64,000 bases of DNA from Hevea brasiliensis (lineage: Eukaryota > Streptophyta > Magnoliopsida > Malpighiales > Euphorbiaceae). The notes beneath the pieces were generated by a model that was not told the DNA's origin, made no database searches, and was given only the letters and a program-made list of their open reading frames with translations. Location of the stretch: positions 27,667,823 through 27,731,822 of the forward strand of contig NC_079510.1 of the NCBI RefSeq assembly GCF_030052815.1, in the 5' to 3' direction. This document shows positions 48,066-59,345 of the stretch, piece by piece (the stretch's first letter is position 1; the number at the start of each line of letters is the position of its first letter). The position numbers and the translations under genes were made by a program.

Positions 48066-48746
48066 CTAGAACTTGACTTGCATTCTCAAATTAGGCCTTA
48101 ACCCGGCCTCAAAGCGTTTACATCTGTCTCTAACAGTAGTAAGTAGGCTTTCGGCATAATGACTGAGCTTAGATAAATCCCTCTCATATTTTGCTACTCT
48201 TCTGTTCCCTTACTTCAAACTCAGAAATTCTTGTAGTTTCATGTTAACGTATGTATTAGGGGCCCATTTCTGTCTGAATTCCCTCAGAAAATCTGACCAG
48301 GTCAGAATAAGGAGCTCCACTAGACTATGTGGGATGCTCTTCCACCGCTCATATGCATCCCTTTGCAGTAGAGAAACTGAGTATTCAAACTTTAATTCTT
48401 CTGTGTAGTGCAGCTTTTTAAATACCCGTTCCATCCTTTCAATTCACTGCTCTTCCTCTAGCGGATCTACAGTACCCTTAAACTCAGATAGCCCTGTATT
48501 TCATCAATTTATCTTATTGTCTGGCTGGAGGCTGTGGTTGCACTACTGTGCTTAAGTTAGGGCTTGTGTTAGCATATTTCCAGCCATCTGTTGAAATAAG
48601 GCAGTCATCTGCTAAGCAAACTGAGCAGGAAACTGTGGTATGGGTGGAGCTGGTGTAGCTGACCCACTAACATTTTGAAGAGCTAGGGCTTCCTCTTGTG
48701 CCTCAGCCTCAACTGATTGCTCAACTGAGCGATCCCCTTCTTCCAT
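48066..48746 (-). pseudogene. gag: D gag (5' part, broken)
   Basis: Starts at ATG 48746 (MEEGDRSVEQSVEAEAQEE), Gln/Ala-rich N-terminus. Several stops and a frameshift precede FKGTVDPLEEEQ and the gag core LLQRDAYERWKSIP (48210-48434). It is truncated by the deletion that removes protease. Confidence 0.82.
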
Positions 48747-48913
48747 TTCAATTTACAAAATTCTACTCCCTGGCAACCAACACAAGGAGAATTATCCCCA
48801 TTAGTTCATATTCATGATGTAAATGCGTCATATGTATCAATTACGGACACTTGAGCAGTTGTACTAATCAAGGAAATATTTCAATTTATAGTTCAAAACT
48901 CATTTCAAAACAA

Positions 48914-48926
48914 TGCTCTGATACCA
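48914..48926 (-). promoter_or_regulatory. D primer binding site (TGGTATCAGAGCA)
   Basis: Complementary to the 3' end of initiator tRNA-Met, the usual primer for this lineage. It lies 7 nt inside the 5' LTR end. Confidence 0.88.
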
Positions 48927-48933
48927 CTAAGCA

Positions 48934-51900
48934 TGTCACACCCTATCTCTTTGTAAGGCATAACATGATCCTATAGTATACCTAATGAATTACCAAACTT
49001 CGCCTACCGATAACCCATTAAATATACTATAAGAGATTTTAAAGCAATTTCCATCCATTTTAAAATAGTAGGTAATTTTGAATAATTATTAAAAACCTTT
49101 AATTGAAGTTAGTGTTATGAACTCAAATTTTGATTAATTTGAGATTTCAAAAATTTTATAAAAATTTCGGCAGAATACTGGCTATAAATTGAGAAAACAG
49201 TTCTTCAAAACCTGTTAAAACACTTCTAATATGCATATAATACCCACAACTCCATTTATGGTCAATACAATCCAAGTCAATCAACACAAATTCAAGCAAT
49301 TTTAATAGCATTGAGTGTAGATCATTTCACATAATAAAATCTCAATTCAAGAAAAAGAGAATAAAATAATATTATTACAATTTTGATTGTACAACTGCTT
49401 AACTAGTTTTATAGATACATATGTACAAATATTTTATATAAAAAAGGAACGTACAAGGGTATAAATATTATACTCGTAAAAGATCCCAAAATATATTCCC
49501 TACAGCTATAGCAGCTCACTCTACTGCTTTATCCTTCTCCCTATCTGCGATAGCAAGAAAAAGCTATCGCTGAGTAAATTTTACTCAGTGGTGCACAATA
49601 ATAAATTTAAAAGTCACAAAAAATATAATCATTCATTAATAATAGAAATTTAAAAATTTTCACAACCACAGTTCTCAAGTTGAAGTCAACATTTTTCACA
49701 ACAATTTATCAAAACAAATGATAAACAATAGTGTTACCAATAAATATACAACTTAGGTCATGACACAAAATTTTACGATCAATGCCGTATTGTACACCAC
49801 GACAAAGCAATCCACAACCTCACTAACCGAAATTAATGAGGGAGGTGACTAGGTAGCTATATGAGTACTCATCCAATCTCAACCTCAAACTGGTAAGCCT
49901 GAGAGGGAAGAACATAATCAATCTCAACTCCATAGATGGAGGAGGAACACAATAGATTTGCCATGCCAAGTGTGAATTCAAAACCCAATACAAATCATTT
50001 TATTCAAATATTTTATACAATTCACAAATCATATTTCATTCCAATTTTTCATTTACAAAGTAGGCAACACACTATTTTTCAAATAAAATTTTCAAAGCCA
50101 CAACAATCAAAATTATTCCCAATATTTATTTCAAGAAATTTTAAGTAGAAACAAAGGATTTAAGTTTGTTGTGTGCAAACCTCTTATGTTGCCTTGACTT
50201 AGTCCATTTTTTCTCCTTTCTTGGATGGCTCCTTTTCAACTGAAATACATAATTTAAAGTGTTTCAATACCCATCCAATTCATTTCTACTAATTAATCTA
50301 ATCATTAAATTTTGCATACCAAATTTTACTTATAAGTTCTCTTAAAGGTTGAGTCCTTTGTATTTTATAATATTGTGGTTACTATTCACATTACTATTCA
50401 TATAAATTTTTGACTTTTTCATAATTAATTGGTATACCATTTCTAAACACATGGTCATACCACATTTTGGGACGTAAATTTGTTGGCATTGGTTGCCAAT
50501 TACAATTCAAGGCCTATTAGATGAAATTCTAAAATTTCATATTTGATCACTTAGGTTTACTGTTCCATTGGACCAATCTACAGTGGACATTTGGCTAAAC
50601 TTTCTTCATCAAAGTTATTCCTTAAAGTGTCTACTTTAATTCCCTTTTTTAATCACTCAATTTGTAGTTTTGTAGCTCAAGTTATGGCATTTTTACCATA
50701 ACTAGCCGAATTGGTCATTTCCAGACTTTCTGGGAAAATTTTGGTTTTGGCAGTTTTGGTGACCTAAATTTGATTATCAATTTGACTAGGTTATGGTCAT
50801 AATTTTAGTTTTTGTTCTTCATGAAAGTTGTTGTAGTATGTCTAAGCTTTCTAATGGTTCAAAAATCAGGTCATTTGGATCTCTTTACACAAAGTTATGA
50901 CCATTTGAACATGTACTATTCATTTAGTTAATTCTGCCCAGAAACAGGGTACCGATTCTAGATTCAACCCAATTTTAGACCAATTTATGGTCAGTTTTTA
51001 GGCAAGGTGTCTTCATAAAAAATGTAGCATTATAACCCTAATTTCATCTCCAATTGGCTTTACACCAATTGGAGCAACACAATTCAACTTATGGTCCTTT
51101 AACCTTACTGGACTCATAAGTCCAGGATTCAACACTTCAACATTCATGACTTATCTCAATTCCAATCATCAATTCACAATTATAAGCACACCAAATGACC
51201 AAAATTAAACATCAAAACATCAATTGGTCATTAATTCTAAAAAATACCTAATTACTCCAAAAACCCTAATCACCATAAACCCTAATTTTTCTAATTGTCA
51301 CCAATCATACATACTAACTATCTCAATCATGTATACTACTCTCAATAAGTTCAAATTTATGTTTAATTACATTGAAACACTTCAAAACCCTAGAATTTCA
51401 TGGCTGGCCGAAATTTCATCTCTTCCCAACATGCATAATTGTTCAATTTTTAAGTTAATTTCTACTTGCTTACATCATTTCCATAAGTAATAATCAATTT
51501 AACTTAGGAGAAAGAGACTTACCTTATATGGAGCTTTTCAATCTTCTTAATCTCCACTTATTTCTTGAAATTCTCTCTTCAATTCTTCTTACCAAAGTCT
51601 AATTAAGGGTTTTTAGTGGAGAGACTATAAAAAATTGGGGTTAAATTTGGGAGTTTGGAAGCTTGAAATTGAGTGTTAATGGTGAAATGTTGAGAGAGAA
51701 CATGAGAGAGAGAGAGAGGGACAGCAAGGAAGAAGAAAGAAAGAAATTTTTTTTCCTTTTTTATTTTTTTTGTCTCTATTTATGCATAATTATCCCCACA
51801 TTTATGTAAATTTAAAATTATAATTTTATTATGTCATGCTTACATAATGAATGATGTCATAATCCGCTTTAAAATTAAAATTTTCTTTTTCCTCGTTCTT

Positions 51901-52416
51901 TCCTTCTATACACCTCTTCAATTTAAATCGATTTTTCATAATTTTAATTTCCTACATTTTATTGGACATTTTGGCCAAGAGTCACCTCTAAGGGTGAATT
52001 GACCATATTGCCCCTTATCGGTCTAATCAAATTTTCTAGTAATACTGAGTTACTTCCTGAAGTCTGATTCAATTATTTAAGCTTGTTCTCTATTCTTTTC
52101 TATGGTTTTCACATTACCATTAGTTTCACGATTATCCTTAGGCCTGAGGTGTTATAGGGTCCCACACGAATTTAGGGTAGCAACTGAACTCGCAGTGACT
52201 TCCCAGTTCGGTTAACCATCGCTGGGACCTCGGCTCATTTAATTGATTATGCTTTATTTTTCTTATTTTCATTTCACCTTCATATAATTTCTATTAATTT
52301 TTATTTATAACTTTTCTAGATGGCATAAATATAGTTCTAAATATCCTGACTGTCCGGACAGACACTAGTCACCGGAACAGTATAATGTACAGACTACTTA
52401 GTATGGGGGTGTTACA
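48934..52416 (-). repeat. D 5' LTR (3483 bp)
   Basis: Colinear with 42092-45568. TATA-like CATAAATAG at 51777-51785 and donor AAG|GTAAGT at 51522, both on the minus strand; hairpin 49570-49588. Confidence 0.92.
49570..49588 (-). other. Conserved LTR hairpin, D 5' LTR
   Basis: Same stem-loop as 42730-42748. Confidence 0.6.
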
Positions 52417-52779
52417 TGAATTGTATCCTCATGGTCTCTTTGAAGAATGTGATCACCAATAGCCCAAGCTCCATAATCTACCTATTTCCTTGTTGCTTCA
52501 TCCAAACCATTGTAGAAATTGATAGTGAGTTCATGATTTGAAAGATTATGATTGGCAAATTACTCTACCAATTCATTAAATCTTCTCCAAGCATCATAAA
52601 AAGGTTCATTGTGTTGTTGAATAAAACTGGTGAAGACTTATTGATGAAACATCACAATGATCCTCATAAGAAAAACAAGTAAAAACAAAATTAGACATAT
52701 AGAAAAGTAAAAAAAAATACTATAAATGAAATAAAAAAATATTTAGATTAATCAAACTAATAATCATTTGATATCAAGC
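52417..52779 (-). pseudogene. gag: E gag fragment (retrotransposon gag)
   Basis: Minus-strand frame shows NEPFYDAWRRFNELVE and ELTINFYNGLDEATRK, the Athila/Tat gag pattern (YDAWERFKELL ... FYNGL). Two in-frame stops (one TAG replaces the residue after ATRK). D inserted just after HEDTI at 52417-52421. Confidence 0.75.
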
Positions 52780-52784
52780 ACCGG

Positions 52785-52802
52785 TACCTAGCAACGGCGC
52801 AA
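52785..52802 (-). promoter_or_regulatory. E primer binding site
   Basis: Minus-strand TTGCGCCGTTGCTAGGTA resembles the TGGCGCCGTTGCCGGGGA site of Athila-type elements with mainly G-to-A/C-to-T changes. Confidence 0.7.
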
Positions 52803-52808
52803 AAAACT

Positions 52809-54504
52809 TATCATGCAAAATCCTGCAAGTGCACAGACCGTTAACAAGTAATAAAGTAATGAGTTGAGTATTATTTCTACGAGGACTGTGTTAAGTGCCA
52901 AACTATAATAATTTTAATTATCTAGACGATCGAGTTGTAAAGAAGTAATAATTAAATCTAATTTATTGAAATAAAATCTAAAGCAATTAACTAAACTTAA
53001 ATATCAATTAAAAAAAATTATAGAGCTAGGGTTCACACTTCAATTAATTATAGATCTAATACAATTCATTCAATAAATGAAAAATTATTACTTTGAAGGA
53101 AATTAATGCTAAATTATCTTAAGTCCTCTCTCAAGGCAATTAAAGTGTATTTTAATTAACCCAAACCTTACTTTCATGATGATTAATTAATTAAAACCAT
53201 TCATGTTCCTTGATTAATTATTAGATCCATATAAAATTTCACCCTATCTCTAGATCAAGAACCCTAAGTTCAAAATCCTGTTATTCCAATATTAATCTCC
53301 ACTTTTTAGTCCTTCAATTAATATCTAGAATCAATACTAAGTGAGTACCAACACATAGCATGCATTAAGAACATAAAAGATTAAATCAAAGAATAAAATG
53401 CCCAATATATTAAGTAATATCAAACCAAATCCATAATTAAATTGAAAGTGCTACATCCCTAACTCTAGAATAAAGGAACTACTCACACATGGTGAGTTTT
53501 ATAATCAAGTTTCTAAAATAAAGAAAAGACATGGGAAGAAATAGAATGAAAGAACCCAAGTGGAGAATTGCAGCCTTGAACTTTTGAAACTTCAACTGAA
53601 AACCCCTTCTAGCAATCTTGCAGATCTTGTTTCTCTTTCGCCTCTCTTAAAGTTAATGTGCATTCTTGAATATAAATTCGTTCTCTTTTAATGTAAAAAA
53701 GGTTCCTCTCCCTCAAATCCTAACTTATTATATTTATATTTGATGTAAAACTTGTTTCAGAGTCCTAAAAGTCTTAGGGCCTGTTTGGCATTGCTATTGA
53801 AACTGCTGTTGAGAAAATCACTTTTTTAAATATACTAGTTATGGAGTGTTAAAAAATAATTAAAAATTAAATTTGATCAGTTTTAGTCATAAGAATACTA
53901 AAATAACAAAATAGCTTTTTCCAAACTACTTTTCTCAACAACATCTCAAATAGTGCTTTTATTCAGAAAAGCAGTTTCAGGCTCTGAAACTCAATGTCAA
54001 ACAGGGCTTTAGAAGTTCATCCAAGTTGATTTAGAAGAAAGAAAAGTCGAGTTAGAATTGCTGTCTAGGGATACTGCACAGGTCATGTAATGTTACATGG
54101 GGTACCTATGTAATTTTCTGTAGCTTTGTTTTTCGAGTTTTCTTTTATCCAGAAGAATGCACGTGGTCCAGGAAGTTGCACATGGTAGGTTACATAAGCC
54201 GTGTAATTGGTCTTCAACAGGAATATGTTACACGGGCCGTGTACCTTGCTTGCATGCTCGGTGTAACTCTTCTAGCCTTCTATTCTTCACTTTTTGGCCT
54301 TCGAACCTTATCCAAACTTGTTCTTGGCTTTAGAATAGCATGAAAAAAAGCCTAATAAAATATAAAAATCAAAGAATTAGATTGGATTAATAAGTTTTCT
54401 AACATATTATTAAAAACACTTAAAAATAGACATAAAAGAGATTAAATGATAACAAAAATGCAATAAACGTTAATTCTAAATGTCTATATAATTTGACTTC
54501 TCCA
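52809..54504 (-). repeat. E 5' LTR (1696 bp, including a MITE)
   Basis: Matches the 3' LTR apart from substitutions and a 232-bp MITE at 53777-54008. Its terminal CA has become TA on the sense strand (plus-strand TG to TA at 52809). Confidence 0.83.
53777..54008. mobile_element. Tourist-like MITE (232 bp) in the E 5' LTR
   Basis: Inverted ends GGGCCTGTTTGGCATTG and AGCCCTGTTTGACATTG (14 of 17 match), flanked by TTA at 53774-53776 and 54009-54011. Absent from the E 3' LTR. Ends and a 3-bp TTA duplication fit PIF/Harbinger (Tourist) MITEs. Confidence 0.8.
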
Positions 54505-54599
54505 AAAGTTTGCTTCCCTAAACACATGCTTAACTTGAAATGAATAAAATCTCGTTGAAGATACTGAATGGCCTTCACTAGTTAAATGCAACTACCAAT
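54505..54599 (-). pseudogene. RNase H-domain remnant, 5' part
   Basis: Sequence between element E and the F LTR. On the minus strand it encodes HVFREANF next to the AAAGT duplication. Upstream of that the frame shifts. It is the other side of the E insertion site; truncated on its 5' side by F. Confidence 0.55.
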
Positions 54600-55964
54600 T
54601 GATACACTTATATTACATAGGTATTTTAAGGGACTTTTATGTTGCATTTCATTATATTTAGGCAGTTAATTGCATAGTTCTTAGTTAGTTTCTTTAACTT
54701 TTGATATTTTTAGTTGTCTTGGCTTAACTTCTTGTTTTCTATGTTTTATCAAATGTTTTGGTACACTTCTAAGGCCTAGAAGACATTTGAATAGGTAGGA
54801 AAGTTAGAAAACTCAAATTGGACTGCTGCTCAAAGTGCATGGCCCGTGTACTGAGAAGCATGGCCTGTACGACTTGCTATTATAGGAACCAAATTACATG
54901 GCCTGTGTACTGGGAGCCGTGTAGCTGCTTGACCCTGTGTAACTTTCTGTTACACCTAAAAATTGAAGTCTCAAGGTAATCCAAGGAATTACATGGCCTG
55001 CCCCATGCAGTACCATATGCCCCATGTAAAATGCACCAGAGAAGTTACTTGCTCGACTCCGACTTTGTTTCACATGACTTGAATAGACTTTTAAGGCTTT
55101 TAGGACTCTGAAACAAGGCTTTTACACGCCAGATATAAATACAAAAGACAGAAACAAGCCAAGGGAAGCCATTTTACATTACAACCCTAGTTTTCTAGCA
55201 ATTTGGAGAGATTCACACTAAGGCTCTAAGAAGGGATTCACAGCTGAAGTTTCAAAAGTTCAAGGCTTTAAATCTTCATTTCGAGTTCCTTAGTTTTTTT
55301 TTTTTTTTATTTCTTCAAATGTTTATGCTCATTTACGTTATTTCATGTTGATTGTTAAACTCACCATGATTGAGTAGTTTTCTTAATTCTAAGATTATGG
55401 ATGTAGCACATTCAATTTCTATTATGGATCTACATTAATTTTATCTAATAAATTTGGATTTTATTCTTTGATTTAATCTTCTGTGTTCTTAATGCATGTT
55501 ATATAGTGGTACCCACCTAATCATAATATAAGATATTAATTGAAGGACTGAAAGGTGAAGATTAATATTAGAAAATCAGGATTTTAAACCTAGAAGTTTC
55601 TGATCTAGAGATAGGCTAAAATTCTCTGTGGAGTTCCATAATTAATTAAAGAACTTATAGGGTTTTAATTAAAATTGATCGCTATGAAAGTAGGGTTCAA
55701 GTTATTTAGAATACACCTTAGGTGTCTTGAGAGGGGACTTAAGATATTTTATGATTAATTTCCATCAAAGTAATAATTTTCCAATTTATTAAATAGGAGA
55801 AATTAGATTTATAACTGATTGATGTGTGAACCCCTAATTTATGGAATTGTTTTCATTAATTGCTTTCTTAAGTTTATTTTATTGCTTTGCTCTCAGTAGT
55901 TTTAGTTAATTAGAGTTTTAATTCTCATCATCAACATATTCAATAGTCTAGATTTTTACAGCTT

Positions 55965-56073
55965 AAAACTTAGTTTAGGGTTTAAAATTTTTGGATTTAG
56001 AATATTGGAGTTTCGAATACTAGAGTTTAAGGTTTACATTTTTAGAATTTAAGGCTTTGAAATTTTAGAATTT

Positions 56074-56162
<89 letters not shown>

Positions 56163-56167
56163 TAAAC

Positions 56168-56217
<50 letters not shown>

Positions 56218-56870
56218 AACAGGTGGGACATATATATAGTTGAGTTGTGTAGCATTACTCTATATTAAATACAGTGGCAGAACCCAAGATTGATATTAGG
56301 GGGGGCGAATTTATATATTTTTTTTCTCTTCTGAAAAAATAACAATCATTTTAAATCGAAGTGGAAAAAATAACTTTCAAATTTTAAAAATCTCTTTTCA
56401 TAAAATACGCATTAATAATTTTATTTTTACTCATGTTAGCTTAAAATTTTATTAGTTCACCATTCAAATTATAAAATAATAACTAATACCAGTCGATAAA
56501 AGTTAAAAAAAATTTTCATCTCCATCCATATTAAATATCAAAGTTAATAAAAATTCTATAAATGAAATTATCAATTTTAATTATAAAATTGAATGAAAAG
56601 GAAAAGAAAAAAAAGATAGAGAATAGTGCCAGATATAAAAGAAAATTGAGTTTTGAGTCTTTAGAACTTGAATTTATAGGGTATATATATATATGTAATT
56701 ATGATTTGTTATTTTGATGGATTAAAATATTTATTTAATTAAGAGTTTGAATTATGAAATATGCTAAGTTAAGATTTGATAATAATTAAATTTAAATATT
56801 AAGAAAATTTTAAGTTAAACCATGAGTGCAACTAGAAACAAAATGAATCACATAAGAATAAATATTAATA
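55965..56870. mobile_element. Unclassified insertion in the F LTR
   Basis: Extra relative to the E and G LTRs. Holds the microsatellite 56078-56213 and a block CAGTGGCAGAACCCAAGATT ... AGGGGGGGCGAA (56270-56310) of a type common in plant transposons. I could not define its ends or duplication. Confidence 0.4.
56078..56213. repeat. Compound microsatellite (AT)n(AC)n(GA)n
   Basis: AT run 56078-56140, AC run 56141-56162, then GA run 56170-56213. Open frames across it are repeat artefacts. Confidence 0.97.
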
Positions 56871-56968
56871 AACTCCTTGAAATTTCTCATGGGAATGATA
56901 CTTTATTCATACTTTATTACTTGTTCATGATCTGTGTACTTGTGGGGGTTAACCATATAACAAGTTCT

Positions 56969-56986
56969 TAGCATCGTTGCTAGGGA
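56969..56986 (+). promoter_or_regulatory. F primer binding site (decayed)
   Basis: TAGCATCGTTGCTAGGGA versus the Athila-type TGGCGCCGTTGCCGGGGA; every difference is G-to-A or C-to-T, as expected from methylated-cytosine deamination. Confidence 0.72.
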
Positions 56987-57192
56987 ATTTGCTGATAGTA
57001 GACGATAGGCAATATAGCTAATTTAGGCATTTTACTTTATTTTATTTTTTATTTGATATTATATTTTGTTTCCTTTTATTTCCTTTAGACTTTTGTTTAA
57101 TTTATGACTAAAACTAAACCGATCATAAAATAGACAAAACTCTAAGAGCCATCAAGAGGGGGAAGAAGCAATAGGAAGCTGAAACTTTAACC

Positions 57193-57737
57193 ATGGCAGC
57201 AAATAATAGGCCAAAACCCTCGAGGGACTATGGAGCCCCATCTATCCAAGAATTCTAATCGAGTGTCACTAGGCCTACAATTGAGGTCAATAATTTTGAA
57301 CTTAAACCAGCATGGCTCCAAATGATTTAACAAACTAAATTTGGAGCTTCTCTTATAAAAGATCCACATTGTACCTACAATGCTTTCTTGCTCTATACGA
57401 CACATTCAAGATGAATAGTGTTTCTAAGGATGCCATTAGACTCAAGGCATTCCCATTCTCTCTAAAAGACAAAGTAAGAAAGTGGTTACCTTGTTAACCT
57501 ACAGGATCATTCACTAACTAGGTTGATCTTTCACAAACCTTTTTAGTAAGATACTTTCCACCTGTGAAGATTGCTAAATTGAGAACAGAGATGAACACCT
57601 TCAGGCAAATAGATAATGAATTACTCTACGATGCATGAGAAAGGTACAACGATCTACAAAGGGGGTGCCCTCACCATGGCATTGAGGATTAACTCCTAAT
57701 TCAGAACTTGTACAATGATTTACTACCACTATTTGCC
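57193..57737 (+). pseudogene. gag: F gag (decayed)
   Basis: ATG 57193 in CCATGG. Readable pieces across frames: NNFELKPAWLQMI, FPFSLKDKVRKWL, YFPPVKIAKLRTEM, CPHHGIED and LLIQNLYND, the order of an Athila/Tat gag. Multiple stops (several TAA/TAG/TGA) and frame changes. It ends where G inserts. Confidence 0.75.
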
Positions 57738-59328
57738 TGGTTTTACAACCCCGCAAGTGCACGGATCGCTAACAAGTAATAAAGTGATAAGTAGAGTATC
57801 GTTCCCATGAGGACCTTTGTTTAGCAAGTACCAATCTATATAGTAATTCTGACTATCTAGGCCATCGAATATTAGGGAATGAAGTTTGTTAACTTTAAAC
57901 ACTAGAATAGTAAACTTAAAATGAAGTAATCTATTTTTGGAATAATTCTAGAGTTAAGATTTCACACTTGAATCTTATTAGGGATGTTATCTTGTTTATT
58001 TAGTAAATTGAAGATCATTTTCCTTGATGGAAATTAGCCCTAAATTATCCTAAATCATCTCTCAAGGCATCTAGGGTGTATTTTAATTAATTCAAACCCT
58101 ACTTTCATGGTGATCAAATTAATTAAAATCCTTTAAGACCTTTGACCAATTTTTAGGTTCCACAAAGGTATCAGCCTATGTTTAGGTCAAAATTCCTAGG
58201 TTCAAGATCTTGATTTTCTAATGTTAATCTTCACCTTTCAGTCCTTCAATCAACATCTACAATCATGTCTAAGTGGGTACCATCACATAGCATGCATTAG
58301 GATCACAAGAAATTAAATCAAGAAACAAATTTCAAATCCAGTAAATAAAACTTAATGTTCATCCATAATAATAGTTACAAGCATTATTCTCCCAAATCCA
58401 GAATAAGGAAATTACTCACTCATGGCGAGTTCAGCAAGCATCATGATAAAAGGTAAAAACGGTAAAAAGAAAATCCTGTAAAAGAAATAAAGTAATAGAA
58501 ATCTGTCTAGGGAGATGAAACGAAGGAACCGAAGATAGTTTGCAGCCTCGATCTTGTGGAACTTTAGCTGGAAAACTTCTTTTGAGTGCGATCTGAGACC
58601 ACGACAATGACCTTCGAGAGCACTCCACAATGCACCCTCTCTTCTAATGTTTTCTTTTCTATTTATATTGGTTGCTCTAGGGTTAGGTCATTCTGAGTCC
58701 AAAAGGCTTTAGGAGTCTCATTTGAATCAGAAAATAGGAGTGGAATTCGAGTTACAAAACTAGCTGCAGCATAGTACATGGCCCGTGTGTCACTACACGG
58801 GTCCCGTAATATAGGGCCGTGTAACTTGCTGAAAGAGAATTGCGAAATCTTATTTTGGCATAGAAAGTTACACGGGTCTGCGCCAACTACACGGGCTTGG
58901 TTACACAGGTCGTGTACTGTTGTTCCCATAAGGTTCTTCAAGCTTGTGCTCAGCAGAGACTTACACGGGTCCCTATAGATTACACGAGTCTACCTACACG
59001 ACCCATGTACTTGTGTTTCTTATCGATTCTCTTGGCTTTCTTTTGACAGAGAGTTACACGGGTCTGAGGCTTAGTTTACACTACTCGTGTACTGTGTATC
59101 AGCAACAATTCTCTATCTCTTGACTTCTCCAAGCTTTCCTTTGCACTCCTATGCTCTGGGGCTTTACCCCAACACCTGAAATGATGCAAAAAACATGGAA
59201 TTAAGGGCTTTACAATAGAAATTACAAAAACTAATGAAATCAACTATTATGCATGAAAATACTTGTCTAAATGCTATGAAATAGTATGCAATTGTGTTTA
59301 AAAACATTTATACAATTTAAGTGTATCA
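57738..59328 (-). repeat. G 3' LTR (1591 bp)
   Basis: Sense start TGATACACTT at 59328, sense end GTAAAACCA at 57738. The palindromic-motif region 58773-59095 lies upstream of TATAAATAG (58667-58659). Confidence 0.85.
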
Positions 59329-59345
59329 AATACCCCCAAACTCAA
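59329..59345 (-). promoter_or_regulatory. G polypurine tract
   Basis: Minus-strand GTTTGAGTTTGGGGGTATT adjacent to the LTR start; same as in E. Confidence 0.8.

Larger units (their letters stand above)
42092..52416 (-). mobile_element. Element D: Tekay/Del-like chromovirus, internally deleted
   Basis: LTRs 42092-45568 and 48934-52416, with a perfect TGAAT duplication at 42087-42091 and 52417-52421. PBS and PPT show the sense strand is minus. The internal domain is 3.4 kb. Gag and the second half of RT onward are present; protease and the front of RT are missing, joined near 48065. The LTRs differ by up to about 10% in the first 120 bp by eye, mostly C/T and G/A, so D is older than the Ogre copy. 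Confidence 0.92.
38173..54504 (-). mobile_element. Element E: pol-less Athila-like LTR retrotransposon carrying nested D
   Basis: LTRs 38173-39622 and 52809-54504, with a perfect AAAGT duplication (38168-38172 and 54505-54509). PBS 52785-52802 and PPT from 39623 place the sense strand on minus. Without D the internal domain is only about 2.8 kb: a gag-type fragment, an acidic ORF of unknown role and a 3' non-coding region, with no RT or integrase. It looks like a non-autonomous derivative of Athila-type elements. Confidence 0.85.
54600..56962 (+). repeat. F 5' LTR (2363 bp, including about 900 bp of inserted sequence)
   Basis: Starts TGATACACTT (as in G) and ends ATAACA. TACACGG/CCGTGTA-type motifs (54836-55045) precede TATAAATA at 55134-55141. 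The tail GATCTGTGTACTTGTGGGG matches the E and G tails. Compared with them, about 55965-56870 is extra. Confidence 0.78.
54600..57737 (+). mobile_element. Element F: Athila-like element, left part, interrupted by G
   Basis: A 5' LTR (54600-56962), PBS (56969-56986) and a decayed gag (57193-57737) in plus orientation. Element G interrupts gag at 57738. The rest of F, including any 3' LTR, would lie beyond the window. LTR structure is related to E and G. Confidence 0.8.

Noticed and set aside
56049..56255. ORF across the compound microsatellite
   Set aside because: Ser-Leu, Val-Cys and Tyr-Ile runs are translations of dinucleotide repeats.
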